Below, one piece after another: positions 36,536 through 45,322 of a stretch of DNA of 64,000 nt. The notes below the pieces were generated by a model. The model searched no databases and was not told the DNA's origin. It saw only the letters and a list, made by a program, of their open reading frames with translations. The first letter of the stretch is position 1, and the number at the start of each line of letters is the position of its first letter. The stretch comes from JALORV01 sp963724365 (lineage in GTDB: Bacteria > Pseudomonadota > Gammaproteobacteria > Burkholderiales > Burkholderiaceae_F): positions 108,643-172,642 of the forward strand of contig CAVRUR010000016.1 of NCBI GenBank assembly GCA_963724365.1, read 5' to 3'. A program made the position numbers and the translations under genes.

Positions 36536-37990
36536 ATGAACACAAACATCGACCGCACCCTCCTCGGCGCCATGGCGCTCCTGCTGTGCGGCATCACGGG
36601 TTGCGGCGGCGGTGGAGGCGAGCAGGCTCCAGTTCCTGCGCCAGCGCCAGCGCCGGCACCTGCCCCACCTGGACCTCCGTCCGTCGACTCAACGAAGGTC
36701 TCGCTTACACAGCTCCCTTCCACCTGCGCAAGCGGGATGGGTTGCTTGCTGGCGTGGAGCGTTTTAGTGGATTCGAGCGGCGAAGCGACAGCCGTATGGT
36801 CTGAGTTTGTGTCTACGGGGTCGTCGCGCATCGTTGCTTCCAACGTCCCTCTCGGGGCAGCCGCAAGTTCATCCAGCGCAACCGTTGAGTCTTCATTCGC
36901 GCGCCCGGCGGTTCCCAATCTCATTGTGCGGGCTGTCGCCCCCAGGAAGTTCGCGATCTTTCACCAGTACGGGCCCAACGGTCTGCCCGCCAATGAGCCG
37001 ACGCACGCGCGAGTCATACAACTCACGACTTCCGGCCCCGCCATCGTCGAGCCGCAGGCCACATTGCCGGGATACTTTCAATCGAGGGGGTTGCTGCCAA
37101 CGGTCGTGCAAGACACCGGGCGCAATTTATACGGGCTATTGGTGGGCGTCATTGCACCTACGCCGCCCGCGCTTTCTGCCGCGCTGGGTGGAAACGTTAC
37201 CCTGACAGGGTTTGCGCTCGGACCGACTCCTTTTTCGACTTTCGGCGGCGACTTCTACGAAATGGAGTCGAGTGAGCCACGGGCCTACTTCTCAGGTAGC
37301 GGCACACTCATGGTGAATGGTGAGGCCGGGGTCTACGTGAGCCAGACACGCCTCACGACCGGAGCGATCGAACTGCCTGTCAAGGTTGCGCCGCCGGCAG
37401 TTCAGACAGCACCCCAATTTACGTGCGCAGACGAGCCAAACTTTCGAACGGTTTCCACGGGGGCTGCCACCTACGCGATTGCCTGGCGACAAGTAAAGAG
37501 CAACGGCGTCGGCTGCGACCTCATTGTCGGAGGGCAGAAAGTGAACACTTCAGCAAAGACCGTGACGACTTGGGCGATCACTGGACGAGGCGCTGAGACG
37601 GTCGCGGTGTGGGGCGAACGGGATGGCACACCTACGTCACCACGGGTCTATTGGAGCCGCTCCCAAGGGGCCACAGCTGGATGGACCGCCCCAGAACTCG
37701 TGGCTCCCCAATACTCCGGTCCGGACGCCGAGCAGCACTTGATGGTCGCCGCAGGCGGCCCTGACGGTACGCTGGCTATGATTTGGACGAGTACTGCTCC
37801 GGGTGTCACGAACAGTTTGAGCGCCTTCATCTCCAAGTACCACAACGGAGCCTGGACCACCGTGTCGGGTGGTAATCGAGACGGCGCGCGCGCGATTGCC
37901 ATCAATGGGAATGGGCAGGGTGTCGCACTCTTCCGGAGCTCCAACTGCGGATCTGCCTTGTGCGAGGAGTTCTACGCCGTCCGTTTCTAG
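36536..37990 (+). CDS. Large lipoprotein, unknown
   Basis: A 484-residue predicted lipoprotein. The signal peptide ends at the lipobox ITGC followed by GGGGGEQ, then a Pro-Ala linker (PVPAPAPAPAPAP). The remainder is beta-rich sequence with scattered cysteines (for example LPSTCASGMGCLL and the C-terminal SNCGSALCEEF). Repeated motifs such as AVWSEFVS, AIAWRQVK and VAVWGERDG suggest a propeller-like fold. Function unknown. The start at 36536 is chosen for the signal peptide. Its repeat (R14) is now separated from it by an IS element. Confidence 0.75.
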   Translation: MNTNIDRTLLGAMALLLCGITGCGGGGGEQAPVPAPAPAPAPAPPGPPSVDSTKVSLTQLPSTCASGMGCLLAWSVLVDSSGEATAVWSEFVSTGSSRIVASNVPLGAAASSSSATVESSFARPAVPNLIVRAVAPRKFAIFHQYGPNGLPANEPTHARVIQLTTSGPAIVEPQATLPGYFQSRGLLPTVVQDTGRNLYGLLVGVIAPTPPALSAALGGNVTLTGFALGPTPFSTFGGDFYEMESSEPRAYFSGSGTLMVNGEAGVYVSQTRLTTGAIELPVKVAPPAVQTAPQFTCADEPNFRTVSTGAATYAIAWRQVKSNGVGCDLIVGGQKVNTSAKTVTTWAITGRGAETVAVWGERDGTPTSPRVYWSRSQGATAGWTAPELVAPQYSGPDAEQHLMVAAGGPDGTLAMIWTSTAPGVTNSLSAFISKYHNGAWTTVSGGNRDGARAIAINGNGQGVALFRSSNCGSALCEEFYAVRF

Positions 37991-38020
37991 TAAACACGGT
38001 TCTTGCACTCCGGTCCCTAC

Positions 38021-38046
38021 TGATCTTGCCCACGTTTGGTGGACAC
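38021..38046 (+). repeat. IS3-family left inverted repeat
   Basis: Starts TGATCTTGCCCACGTTTGGT and continues GGACAC. It pairs with the right end at 39233-39258. Confidence 0.85.
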
Positions 38047-38083
38047 ACCGGAAAGGGCGATACTTGCTCTGGGAGGGTGTTCC

Positions 38084-38378
38084 ATGGCACGCAAGCCGTA
38101 CACAAGGTACAGCCGGGAGTTCAAGCTCGAGGCCGTTCGCCAGGCAGCTCTAGGCGAGAAGCCCAAGGCGCAGATAGCGCGGGCGCTCGGGATTCGGGTG
38201 GGCCATTTGCGCGATTGGCGTCTCCAGTTTGAAGAGGAAGCGCGTACCGGGGTGACGCATCCGCCGCCGGCGGTCTGGCCAAGACCTGGAGCAATTGCGG
38301 CGCGAGAACGCGAAGCTCAAGGTCGAGAACGAGATCTTAAAAAAAGCGGCCATCTACTTCGCGGGCGAATCGAAGTGA
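38084..38378 (+). pseudogene. IS3-family orfA (helix-turn-helix protein), frameshifted
   Basis: Begins MARKPYTRYSREFKLEAVRQ, the transposase HTH (family HTH_Tnp_1). After about residue 60 the coding sense moves to another frame, near 38265-38275. There it continues SGQDLEQLRRENAKLKVENE and ILKKAAIYFAGESK to the stop at 38376-38378. The leucine-zipper-like tail is normal for OrfA. The run of seven A (38339-38345) is the expected programmed -1 slippage site leading into orfB. Confidence 0.8.
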
Positions 38379-39253
38379 AGTACGCGTTCATCGACCGCCA
38401 TCGGCGCAGCTACGAGGTCAAGGCCTTGTGCGATGCCCTCCAGGTGTCGCGCAGCGGCTATTACGCAGCCCGTGGGCGGGCGCCGAGCGCGCGACAGGAA
38501 CGCCAGGCGACGCTCACCGCAGAGATTCGCAGGATCCACACGGCCAGCCGCGAAACCTATGGCGCGCCACGGGTCCACGCCGAGCTCTGCGCCCAGAACG
38601 TGCCCTGTTGCCGGAACACGGTCGCCAAGCTGATGCGGCAGGCGGCCATCATCCCCAAATGCCATTCGCCGGTTCCGGGTGACCACCGACTCGCGCCGGA
38701 CCAAGGCGTCACCGAACCTGATCGGTCGGGTGTTCACGACCGCCGGCTCCCAATGCGTGTTGGTTGAGCGACATCACCTACATCCCGACCCGCGAAGGCT
38801 GGCTGTATCTGGCGGCCGTGTTGGATGTGTACTCGCGGGCCGTCGTCGGCTGGGCCATGAGCCGAACCCTCGACTGCAAACTGGCCAAGGATGCTCTGAG
38901 CATGGCGATCGGTCGCCGCGGGCCACCCGCCATCCTCCACTCGGACCAGGGCACGACCTATGCGGCCGCCGAGTATCGGGAACTGGTTGGCTCGCTACCC
39001 GATTCGGCAGAGCATGAGTCGCAAGGGAGATTGCTGGGACAACGCGCCGATGGAAAGCTTCTTCCACACGATCAAGACCGAGCTCGTGATGCACTGTGAC
39101 TACAAGACCCGCGACCAGGCGCGCGCCAGCCTGTTCGACTACATGGAAGTGTTCTACAACCGCCAGCGGCGTCACTCGACGCTGAATTACGAGGCTCCGC
39201 TGGCCTTCGAGGCGACGCATATCGCCCTTACCGTGTCCACGGAACGTGGGTAG
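38375..39253 (+). pseudogene. IS3-family orfB (DDE transposase), three frameshifts
   Basis: Pieces in order: VKYAFIDRHRRSYEVKALCD (from 38375), then, after a shift near 38664, TTDSRRTKASPNLIGRVFTT. After a shift near 38764 comes SDITYIPTREGWLYLAAVLD and LHSDQGTTYAA. After a shift near 38995 comes KGDCWDNAPMESFFHTIKTE to the end. The DDE residues can be located (SDIT, HSDQG, PMESF). Each shift behaves like one inserted base; the last lies in a CCC run. Confidence 0.82.
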
Positions 39254-39258
39254 GATCA
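39233..39258 (-). repeat. IS3-family right inverted repeat
   Basis: Read on the minus strand it starts TGATCCTACCCACGTTCCGT and continues GGACAC. Confidence 0.85.
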
Positions 39259-39260
39259 CT

Positions 39261-39312
39261 TCGGCCAATTGCAGACACTCGACTCCAGCAACGGCTCGCA
39301 CCTAAAGCGGAC
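39261..39312 (+). repeat. 52-bp bipartite intergenic repeat, copy R14
   Basis: Half-sites TCGGCCAATTGCAGAC and CGCACCTAAAGCGGAC. Without the IS it would begin about 32 bp after the large lipoprotein stop codon. The 160 bp that follow hold only a 13-codon frame (39320-39361) and a possible decayed repeat near 39371-39420. Confidence 0.85.
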
Positions 39313-39472
39313 GGACAGCATGAACGGTTGGGCTATCGAGGAGCGCGTCGTTAGCCATTGACCGGGGCGGTTTCCGACGGCACTGTTTGCATTGCTTGTC
39401 GGGATCGACGGTTAGACGGAGTCAGTTCCGGTTAAACGGAAAGGCGCCCGTGAGAAAACCAAGTTGGGCGTC

Positions 39473-40465
39473 ATGAAGGCGATATACATCGAAAGCTTTG
39501 GCGGCCCGGAGGTCTTGCAATTTGGGGAGCGCTCCCAACCCGTCCCGAAGCGAGGTCAGGTTCTCATTGAAGTGCACGCGGCTTCGGTGAATCCTCGTGA
39601 CTGGCTGCTGCGAGAAGGGCGCTACGTCTTCCGACACTTATCGCGCGGGTTCCCGCTCGTCCTGGGGAGTGATGTTTCAGGTGTCGTCGTCGAGGTCGGG
39701 TCGGCTGCCAAGCGATTCAAACGTGGCGACCGCGTTTTCGGCATGCAGACGCCCTTAGGCAGAATGGGCGGTTATGCGGAATACATGGCGATTGCTGAGC
39801 ACGCGCTAGCCAGAAAGCCAGACCGCGTGAGTCACGAAGAAGCAGCTGCGGCGCCTTGCGCAGCGCTCACTGCATTCGGTGCCCTGGTGGAGATTGGTCG
39901 CATTGGGTCGGGATCGCATGTTCTGATCATCGGCGCCTCGGGGGGCGTGGGCTCATATGCCGTGCAAATAGCCAAGACCCGTGGCGCCACGGTTACGGCA
40001 GTGACCAGCACGAGCAATGTGGCGCTGGTTCAATCGCTTGGTGCGGACAGAGTCATTGACTACAAGGCTGAGCGTTTCACTGACGTTATTCAGAAGCAAG
40101 ACGTTGTGTTCGACACGATCGGCAAGGAAAGCCTGGCTTCTTGCCGTTCAGTACTTGCTTCGGGCGGGCGCTACGTCACCACGATTCCGAGTGGCCGTAC
40201 GGCGGCGGAGTCGGTGATATCGCGACTGTCGCGCTTCTTCAGCGCTGGGCGGACACCCAGTGCCCACGTGGTATTGGTTCAGGCGAATGGCAAGCAGCTC
40301 GAATGGATTGCGGCGCTCATGGAGGAGCGGCGTATTCGCAGCATCATTGACACCGTGTACCCCTTGCATGACGCAAAGAAGGCGCACGAGAAGAGTCGCA
40401 GTTGGCGAACGCGCGGGAAACTCGTCCTGTCGGTGCGGACCGACGCCCAACCCGGGTACCGCTAA
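39473..40465 (+). CDS. NAD(P)-dependent alcohol dehydrogenase / quinone oxidoreductase (MDR family)
   Basis: A 330-residue medium-chain dehydrogenase/reductase without the structural zinc site. The GroES-like half starts MKAIYIESFGGPEVLQFGER. The nucleotide-binding motif is LIIGASGGVGSYAVQIAKTR. The layout matches NAD(P)H:quinone oxidoreductase or enone reductase relatives (ASVNPRDWLLREG in the N-terminal part). The ATG at 39473 is preferred to the TTG at 39464. Single gene between R14 and R15. Confidence 0.88.
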   Translation: MKAIYIESFGGPEVLQFGERSQPVPKRGQVLIEVHAASVNPRDWLLREGRYVFRHLSRGFPLVLGSDVSGVVVEVGSAAKRFKRGDRVFGMQTPLGRMGGYAEYMAIAEHALARKPDRVSHEEAAAAPCAALTAFGALVEIGRIGSGSHVLIIGASGGVGSYAVQIAKTRGATVTAVTSTSNVALVQSLGADRVIDYKAERFTDVIQKQDVVFDTIGKESLASCRSVLASGGRYVTTIPSGRTAAESVISRLSRFFSAGRTPSAHVVLVQANGKQLEWIAALMEERRIRSIIDTVYPLHDAKKAHEKSRSWRTRGKLVLSVRTDAQPGYR

Positions 40466-40481
40466 CTGAGGGCTGCCGCCT

Positions 40482-40546
40482 TCGGCTAATTGCAGACATT
40501 TCCAAGCGACCCACAACTGGTTAGTGGTGGAAAGCTAATTAGCGGA
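40482..40546 (+). repeat. Bipartite intergenic repeat, irregular copy R15
   Basis: The left half is a good TCGGCTAATTGCAGAC. Two candidate right halves follow: CTGGTTAGTGGTGGAA (about 40517-40532) and GCTAATTAGCGGAA (40534-40547). It begins 16 bp after the oxidoreductase stop codon. Confidence 0.6.
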
Positions 40547-40577
40547 AAACGCCAAGCAAGACTCAGAGCGGCGCATC

Positions 40578-42065
40578 ATGGAAGTTTGCAAGCTTGGACC
40601 TATTCGCATGCAAATTACTGACCTTTCCGCCCATGCGCTGTCCGTTGCTATACGCGCTCGGCAGGTGTCCTGCCGGGAAGTGATGCAGGCCACCCTCGCC
40701 CGCATCGAGGTCGTAAATCCGGTGCACAACGCGATTGTCAGCATGCGCGATGCGGATGTGCTGCTTCGCGAGGCAGTCGAACGCGATGAGCAGTTGGCGC
40801 GCGGCGAAACGCCTACTGGTGCGATTGGGTGGATGCACGGAATGCCGCAGGCCATCAAGGACGTGGCTCTGACCGCCGGCATCCGCACAACCTTCGGCTC
40901 GCCTCTGTTGCGCGAATTCGTGCCTACGCAGGACGGCCTCATGGTGCAACGCATGAAGGCAGCAGGCTGCATCATCATCGGCAAAACCAACACACCCGAG
41001 TTCGGACTGGGCTCGCACACCTTTAACGAGGTGTTCGGTGTGACACGCAATGCGTATGACCCTTCCAAGTCGGCCGGGGGCAGCAGTGGTGGCGCGGCCG
41101 TCGCCTTGTCCACGCACATGCTGGCGGTGGCGGATGGCAGTGACTTCATGGGAAGCCTGCGCAACCCGGCGGGGTGGAACAACATATTTGCCTTGCGTCC
41201 GAGCCTCGGCCGCGTCCCACTGTGGCCCGCACAGGATCTGTGGATTGCGCAGCTGAGCACGGAGGGGCCCATGGGCCGGACGGTGCAGGATGTGGCATCT
41301 CTCCTAGATGTGCAGGCCGGCTATGACGCGCGCGTGCCGCTCTCGCTGCCCGGCGGTGAGTGCTACGCGCAGGCCCTTGATGACTTCGACTGCGGTCGCC
41401 TGCGAGTCGGGTGGCTTGCTGACCTGTCAGGCTACCTGCCAATGGAGGCGGGGATTCTCGAAGTGTGTGAACAAGGATTGCAGCGTCTAAGTGGCGTGGG
41501 ATGTGCGATCGAGCGTGTGCAGCCCGGGTTCTCACCTGAGGAAGTCTGGCAGGCATGGCTGATCTGGAGACGCCTACTCGTCGCCGCGCGCATCGCGCCT
41601 TACTTGGCGACTCCGCACAACCGCGCGCGCATCAAACCAGAAGCGCTTTGGGAGTACGACCAGGCTGTCAACCTAAGTGGCACTCAGGTCATGGATGCGA
41701 GCGTACGGCGCAGCGTCATGTACCAGCAGATGCTAGCTCTCTTCGAGCGCTGCGACGTGCTTGCGCTGCCGTCGGCGCAGGTCTGGCCGTTCGACGTCGC
41801 GCAACGATGGCCGACCCACATTGACAATCGCGAGATGGACACTTACCACCGATGGATGGAGGTCACCATCTACGCGACCTTCGCTGGACTCCCCTGCATC
41901 GTTGTGCCCGTCGGCTTCAGCCCCAGCGGCCTGCCGATGGGAATGCAGCTCATCGGGCGTCCGCGACACGACCGGACGCTGTTGCAGTTGGCACACGCCT
42001 ACGAAACTGTGGCGCAGGATGTGCTGCAAGTCAGGGCGCCCGTGCTTGCCGACTTTCCGGCCTGA
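40578..42065 (+). CDS. Amidase signature family hydrolase
   Basis: A 495-residue amidase of the GatA-like family, hydrolysing amides or related C-N bonds. The Ser-cisSer-Lys triad can be placed: Lys in PQAIKDVALTAG, cis-Ser in SAGGSSGGAAVAL, nucleophile Ser in DGSDFMGSLRNPA. The last motif differs from the usual GGSIR form. No Shine-Dalgarno is evident; ATG 40578 or ATG 40608 (MQITDLSAHALS, closer to family starts) are both possible. Not part of a gatCAB operon. Single gene between R15 and R16. Confidence 0.87.
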   Translation: MEVCKLGPIRMQITDLSAHALSVAIRARQVSCREVMQATLARIEVVNPVHNAIVSMRDADVLLREAVERDEQLARGETPTGAIGWMHGMPQAIKDVALTAGIRTTFGSPLLREFVPTQDGLMVQRMKAAGCIIIGKTNTPEFGLGSHTFNEVFGVTRNAYDPSKSAGGSSGGAAVALSTHMLAVADGSDFMGSLRNPAGWNNIFALRPSLGRVPLWPAQDLWIAQLSTEGPMGRTVQDVASLLDVQAGYDARVPLSLPGGECYAQALDDFDCGRLRVGWLADLSGYLPMEAGILEVCEQGLQRLSGVGCAIERVQPGFSPEEVWQAWLIWRRLLVAARIAPYLATPHNRARIKPEALWEYDQAVNLSGTQVMDASVRRSVMYQQMLALFERCDVLALPSAQVWPFDVAQRWPTHIDNREMDTYHRWMEVTIYATFAGLPCIVVPVGFSPSGLPMGMQLIGRPRHDRTLLQLAHAYETVAQDVLQVRAPVLADFPA

Positions 42066-42398
42066 ATGGAGCCATTCCTTCTTTACCGCCGCTGCGATTG
42101 AAACTAAGCGGCAAGCGAGCGGCGCGATTTGACCGGGAATAGCGATCGCAGCCAACGCTTCCGGACACGAGTGCCTTTGTTGCACTGGACGCGGAAGACT
42201 AATCGGTTTCAAGGCGGGCTATGCGATCGCCGGGTATACCGCGGTGGAGACGGCTACGCTGGCAGACAATCGGGCCATGGCGAAGGTCAGCTTAAGTATG
42301 GGCTTTCTGGTCTTCGGGTCGAAGCTTGAGTCTCATGGCCTCAGGATCCTGTGGTCGAGAGCGTGCCCCAAGCGTGGCGCACCCCTGCTGAGGCGCTG
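42066..42398 (+). other. Non-coding stretch with a possible acetyltransferase remnant
   Basis: No intact gene. A plus-strand frame around 42211-42330 reads TAVETATLADNRAMAKVSLS followed by MGF, which resembles the C-terminal part of a GNAT acetyltransferase (DNRAM and LGF region). It has no start, and nothing recognisable upstream. It may be the remains of a lost gene before R16. Confidence 0.3.
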
Positions 42399-42450
42399 TC
42401 GGCCACGAGCTGCCGCTCCGTTGCGCCGCACGATTTGCCCGACAGCGGAC
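42399..42450 (+). repeat. 52-bp bipartite intergenic repeat, copy R16
   Basis: Half-sites TCGGCCACGAGCTGCC and TTGCCCGACAGCGGAC; the centre GTTGCGCCGCACGAT is the same as in R3, 20 kb away. It lies 333 bp after the amidase stop, consistent with a lost gene between. Confidence 0.85.
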
Positions 42451-42538
42451 ACTTTTCTGCATTCCGGCCACGCGCTAGATTGCGGCCGTGGGCAGGCTGA
42501 TACTTGATTACCTCCAAGCCGTGTTTGGATGCCGCAAG

Positions 42539-42979
42539 ATGAGAGGAACTCCATTGGAAATCTCGTGGCTGGCAGGATTTGGACTGGCGTTGCCGCTCGT
42601 TGTGGGCGGATGTGCTTCTGCGCCCACGACGCCCGCTGTGCCTTTAAGTGGTGAGGTTCGCCAGGTTCTAGGCGTCGTCACACAGGTTGAGCAGGGCACA
42701 ACCACAGATCGCGGCTCGAGCATCGTTCGCTCAGGTCTATCAGGGCCGGTGGGCAGCGAACTTTATAAGAGCGCATTTATAAGCGCGGATCACATCAAGT
42801 ACACGGTTCTTACCGAAGCTGAAAAGCAGATTCTCATCGAGTCCAAGGAGAAGCTGAATCTTGGCGAATGTGTCCTCGTCACTTACCCGGCATCGACTGC
42901 TGCTGATCGATATTACTTCGGCCTTGGAGATGCCACTTTGAGCAAGAGCCTCTCTTGCCCCGCTTCCCGGGCAAAGTGA
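42539..42979 (+). CDS. Lipoprotein, unknown
   Basis: A 146-residue predicted lipoprotein (signal LAGFGLALPLVVGGC, then ASAPTTPAVP). The body has VRQVLGVVTQVEQGTTTDRG and a C-terminal pair of cysteines (LGECVLVTY and SLSCPAS). ATG 42539 is preferred because it places the signal peptide normally; GTG 42488 is also open. It is followed after 73 bp, with no repeat between, by the TPR protein gene, so these two may travel as one unit. Function unknown. Confidence 0.65.
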   Translation: MRGTPLEISWLAGFGLALPLVVGGCASAPTTPAVPLSGEVRQVLGVVTQVEQGTTTDRGSSIVRSGLSGPVGSELYKSAFISADHIKYTVLTEAEKQILIESKEKLNLGECVLVTYPASTAADRYYFGLGDATLSKSLSCPASRAK

Positions 42980-43052
42980 GTCGCAACAAGAAATTGTGCT
43001 CAGCACACCACCACTCGATGGCACTTCCGTTTTCGGCGCAGCCGGCCCATCG

Positions 43053-43751
43053 ATGAACCAGCGCGTGCTTGCTTCCGCCGTTGCGTTGATCGTGGCGTGC
43101 TTCTCGGCAGTCGGCCAGGAGCCGACGCTCATCGACCAAGTGCCCATGTACGGCGGCATGGACCGGTCACAGTACCCTGAGCTGAAGGCCGCAGACGAAA
43201 AGTTAACCGAGGATGCCTCCAAGCACTTCGGCTCGCGGGAAAAGGCCGCGGCTGCATGGATTGAGCAAGGGTTCCGCTTCTATCAGCAGGATCGCCTGGA
43301 CATGGCCATGCGCAGGTTTAACCAGGCATGGCTGCTCGACCCAAACAACGCAGAGGTGTACGCGGGCTTTGCGGCGGTCCTGCACGACCAAGGCAAGAAC
43401 TGCCCAGCCATGAAGATGATGGAAGAGGCGCTCTCCCGCAAACCGCCCACCTACCAGGGCATCTATCCAGATGCCGGACGAATCATCGCGCTCTGTGCCG
43501 TTGGCGATTCAACGCTATCGGCAGATGCCAAAGCGGCCTTGTTGGAGCGCTCGGAGGCGCTGTTCCGGAAGGGCGATGAAGTCGAACGGGACAAATCGTA
43601 TCTGTACGGAACATGGGCCTCGGCGTACTACTGGCGCGAGCAGTACGCTGAGGCGTGGGCGATGGTAGACAAGCAACGCCAAACGGGCGGAAGGCCGAGT
43701 GCGAACTTCATCAAGGTCCTATCGGCAAAGATGCCGGAGCCAAAGAAATAG
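43053..43751 (+). CDS. Secreted tetratricopeptide-repeat protein
   Basis: A 232-residue protein with a signal peptide (VLASAVALIVACFSAVG) and TPR-like helical pairs. One is QGFRFYQQDRLDMAMRRFNQ, continuing AWLLDPNNAEVYAGFAAVLH; another is EQYAEAWAMVDKQRQTGGRP near the end. It is likely a periplasmic or surface protein interaction module. The ATG at 43053 is chosen for its signal peptide over GTG 42996. The function is unknown; it shares the R16-R17 interval with the small lipoprotein. Confidence 0.72.
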   Translation: MNQRVLASAVALIVACFSAVGQEPTLIDQVPMYGGMDRSQYPELKAADEKLTEDASKHFGSREKAAAAWIEQGFRFYQQDRLDMAMRRFNQAWLLDPNNAEVYAGFAAVLHDQGKNCPAMKMMEEALSRKPPTYQGIYPDAGRIIALCAVGDSTLSADAKAALLERSEALFRKGDEVERDKSYLYGTWASAYYWREQYAEAWAMVDKQRQTGGRPSANFIKVLSAKMPEPKK

Positions 43752-43757
43752 CGCCAG

Positions 43758-43809
43758 TCGGCCAACTGCCGACGCATTTGGCTCCGGCGAGAATCGCCCA
43801 AAAGCAGAC
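43758..43809 (+). repeat. 52-bp bipartite intergenic repeat, copy R17
   Basis: Half-sites TCGGCCAACTGCCGAC and TCGCCCAAAAGCAGAC. Lies 6 bp after the TPR stop and 11 bp before the next start. Its right half and what follows are closely similar to R21. Confidence 0.88.
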
Positions 43810-43820
43810 GGAGTGCCGGC

Positions 43821-44284
43821 ATGGCTACAGCGAAAGATCCCTCATTTGATATTCAGGCGGCACACAAGTACTTTGCCGCGCACTGCTTCAATAGCGCTTG
43901 GGATCTGATCGAGAAGAAGGATCGAACGTCTGAGGACGACCGACTGATGGTCGCACTTAATCAGGCTTCGATCTTTCACTGGTTGCAGCGCCCCGACTGC
44001 AGTACGAGCGACTTTCCGTCGGCTTCTGGCAAGCGTCGAGGATTCAATCGCTGCTGGGCGATGCAGTTGAAGCTCGTCAACATGGGGAAGTCTGCCTGTC
44101 GTACAGCGGCGAACTGGCGCCGTTCTATCTTGGCTACGCGCATGAAGCTCTCGCTCGCGCGGCAAAGTTAGTCGGCGATACAAAACTCATGCTCACCCAC
44201 AAAGCGGCAGCGAGGAAGCTGGCAGGCGACATCAAAGAAAAAGACGAGCGGGATCTTCTTTTGAAAGACCTCGAGTCGATCTAG
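43821..44284 (+). pseudogene. Frameshifted duplicate of the 49.4-kb helical-repeat protein gene
   Basis: The first 60 codons read KYFAAHCFNSAWDLIEKKDR and VALNQASIFHWLQRPDC, matching the intact gene at 49411. After about 44000 the matching sense is in the next frame (SVGFWQASRIQSLLGDAVEA to KEKDERDLLLKDLESI, stop at 44282-44284). One base is missing in AGTACGAGCG at about 44003; restoring it gives 154 residues, exactly the length of the paralogue. Function of the family unknown. Confidence 0.85.
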
Positions 44285-44291
44285 TCACACA

Positions 44292-44336
44292 TCGGCCGCA
44301 AGCGGACCAAGAGGACGACAACCTCCTAAAGCGAGT
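44292..44336 (+). repeat. Bipartite intergenic repeat, shortened copy R18
   Basis: The left half TCGGCCGCAAGCGGAC is excellent; the right half is CCTCCTAAAGCGAG after a centre about 7 bp shorter than usual. It begins 7 bp after the pseudogene stop. Confidence 0.7.
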
Positions 44337-44352
44337 GGCGTGCGGCGACGCC

Positions 44353-44985
44353 ATGAAGAAGCCGGAGACGGGAATGCCAGGCTGGACAGGGTTGAAGCGA
44401 TTGCTGATTGCGACCGCGCTGTTGGCGATCATTGCGCCGAGCTTCGGTTGTGCCCAGCTGTTTGGACCGCACAGCGCGCTGCCGCGGCCGAAGGCACTTG
44501 ATCAGGAACCGTACCGGCGGGTCAAACGACACTTCCGGACGTGGGACATCAAGGACCCGGCCGCCGTAGAACGGTTGACCGAGGCGTCCAACGCAATCGC
44601 GGCCTTCACTATCGCGCTTCACTCCCCGCCTTGGCAGATCCGCGAACCTTTGGGGTCGCTGATCGCACCAGGCGCCGAAGCACAGCTGCGCCGACCTCGA
44701 CCCACCGGCACGAAGCCTATAACTTCATATGGACTCCATGTCGGATATGGATTCACGGCATTTGGCGAGAACCGCTTGGCGTTTCTGGCCAAGGCGGTCT
44801 TCTTCGGAGATCCTGGCGCCGACTACACCGACGGTTTCGTCTTCGAGCGTCTGCCCACAGGGAGGTGGGTTTTCGTTTGCCATCTCAGCGGCTTTCCGAA
44901 ACCGCCCACGCCATCCGATCAACGCCTGCAGGATGGCTGGCCGGCCCCTGCGCTGCTGCCGCCCGGCACGGCGCCACTTTGCTGA
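44353..44985 (+). CDS. Lipoprotein, unknown
   Basis: A 210-residue predicted lipoprotein with signal LLIATALLAIIAPSFGC and mature AQLFGPHSALPRPKAL. The central part (VERLTEASNAIAAFTIALHS) and the YTDGFVFERLPTGRWVFVCH stretch suggest a compact alpha/beta domain of unknown type. The start at 44353 is preferred over GTG 44335. Single gene between R18 and R19. Confidence 0.65.
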   Translation: MKKPETGMPGWTGLKRLLIATALLAIIAPSFGCAQLFGPHSALPRPKALDQEPYRRVKRHFRTWDIKDPAAVERLTEASNAIAAFTIALHSPPWQIREPLGSLIAPGAEAQLRRPRPTGTKPITSYGLHVGYGFTAFGENRLAFLAKAVFFGDPGADYTDGFVFERLPTGRWVFVCHLSGFPKPPTPSDQRLQDGWPAPALLPPGTAPLC

Positions 44986-45000
44986 AGCCATCGTCGATAC

Positions 45001-45052
45001 TCGGCCAGAAGCGGCACCCGTGCCGTGCCGTCCAGTTCGCCTTTAAGCGGAC
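45001..45052 (+). repeat. 52-bp bipartite intergenic repeat, copy R19
   Basis: Half-sites TCGGCCAGAAGCGGCA and TCGCCTTTAAGCGGAC. It begins 15 bp after the lipoprotein stop codon. Confidence 0.85.
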
Positions 45053-45056
45053 ATCC

Positions 45057-45116
45057 ATGGACCTCATCAAAATGCCTCGAGGCGAAGCCATCGGCGGAGG
45101 GCCATGTCTCCGCTGA
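45057..45116 (+). other. Nineteen-residue frame and non-coding leader before msrB
   Basis: An ATG placed 4 bp after R19, where array genes usually start, opens a frame MDLIKMPRGEAIGGGPCLR that stops at 45116. The next 206 bp to msrB contain nothing recognisable. It may be the start of a deleted gene or a leader; I cannot support it as a functional gene. Confidence 0.25.
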
Positions 45117-45322
45117 AGCATCTCGGGAGAGCAGAAGATCTTCAAGCGACTGACCGAGGGAAAGTCATCGCGATGGGCCGCGCCAGCTTCCACGCATCCG
45201 CCCTGTGAAGCCCGGCACGGCGCTGTAATTTGCGATCGTTTCTGGCGACTAAAGAAGCCCGGTTGAACAGCGCTCCTCTGCGGGCCCACTTGAAGGACTG
45301 CAGCCAACAATCTGGAATCATC

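Larger units (their letters stand above)
38021..39258 (+). mobile_element. Degenerate IS3-family insertion sequence (1238 bp)
   Basis: Bounded by imperfect 26-bp inverted repeats (38021-38046 and 39233-39258; 22 of 26 identical). Inside are an orfA-like and an orfB-like transposase gene with an A7 slippage site. No target-site duplication is apparent (TAC on the left, CTT on the right). It lies between the lipoprotein stop codon and repeat R14; its right end is only 2 bp from R14. Four one-base frameshifts make it inactive as read. Confidence 0.88.

Noticed and set aside
42244..42507. 87-codon GTG-initiated open frame before the small lipoprotein
   Set aside because: It reads straight through repeat R16; only its first part resembles an acetyltransferase tail, recorded as a possible remnant.
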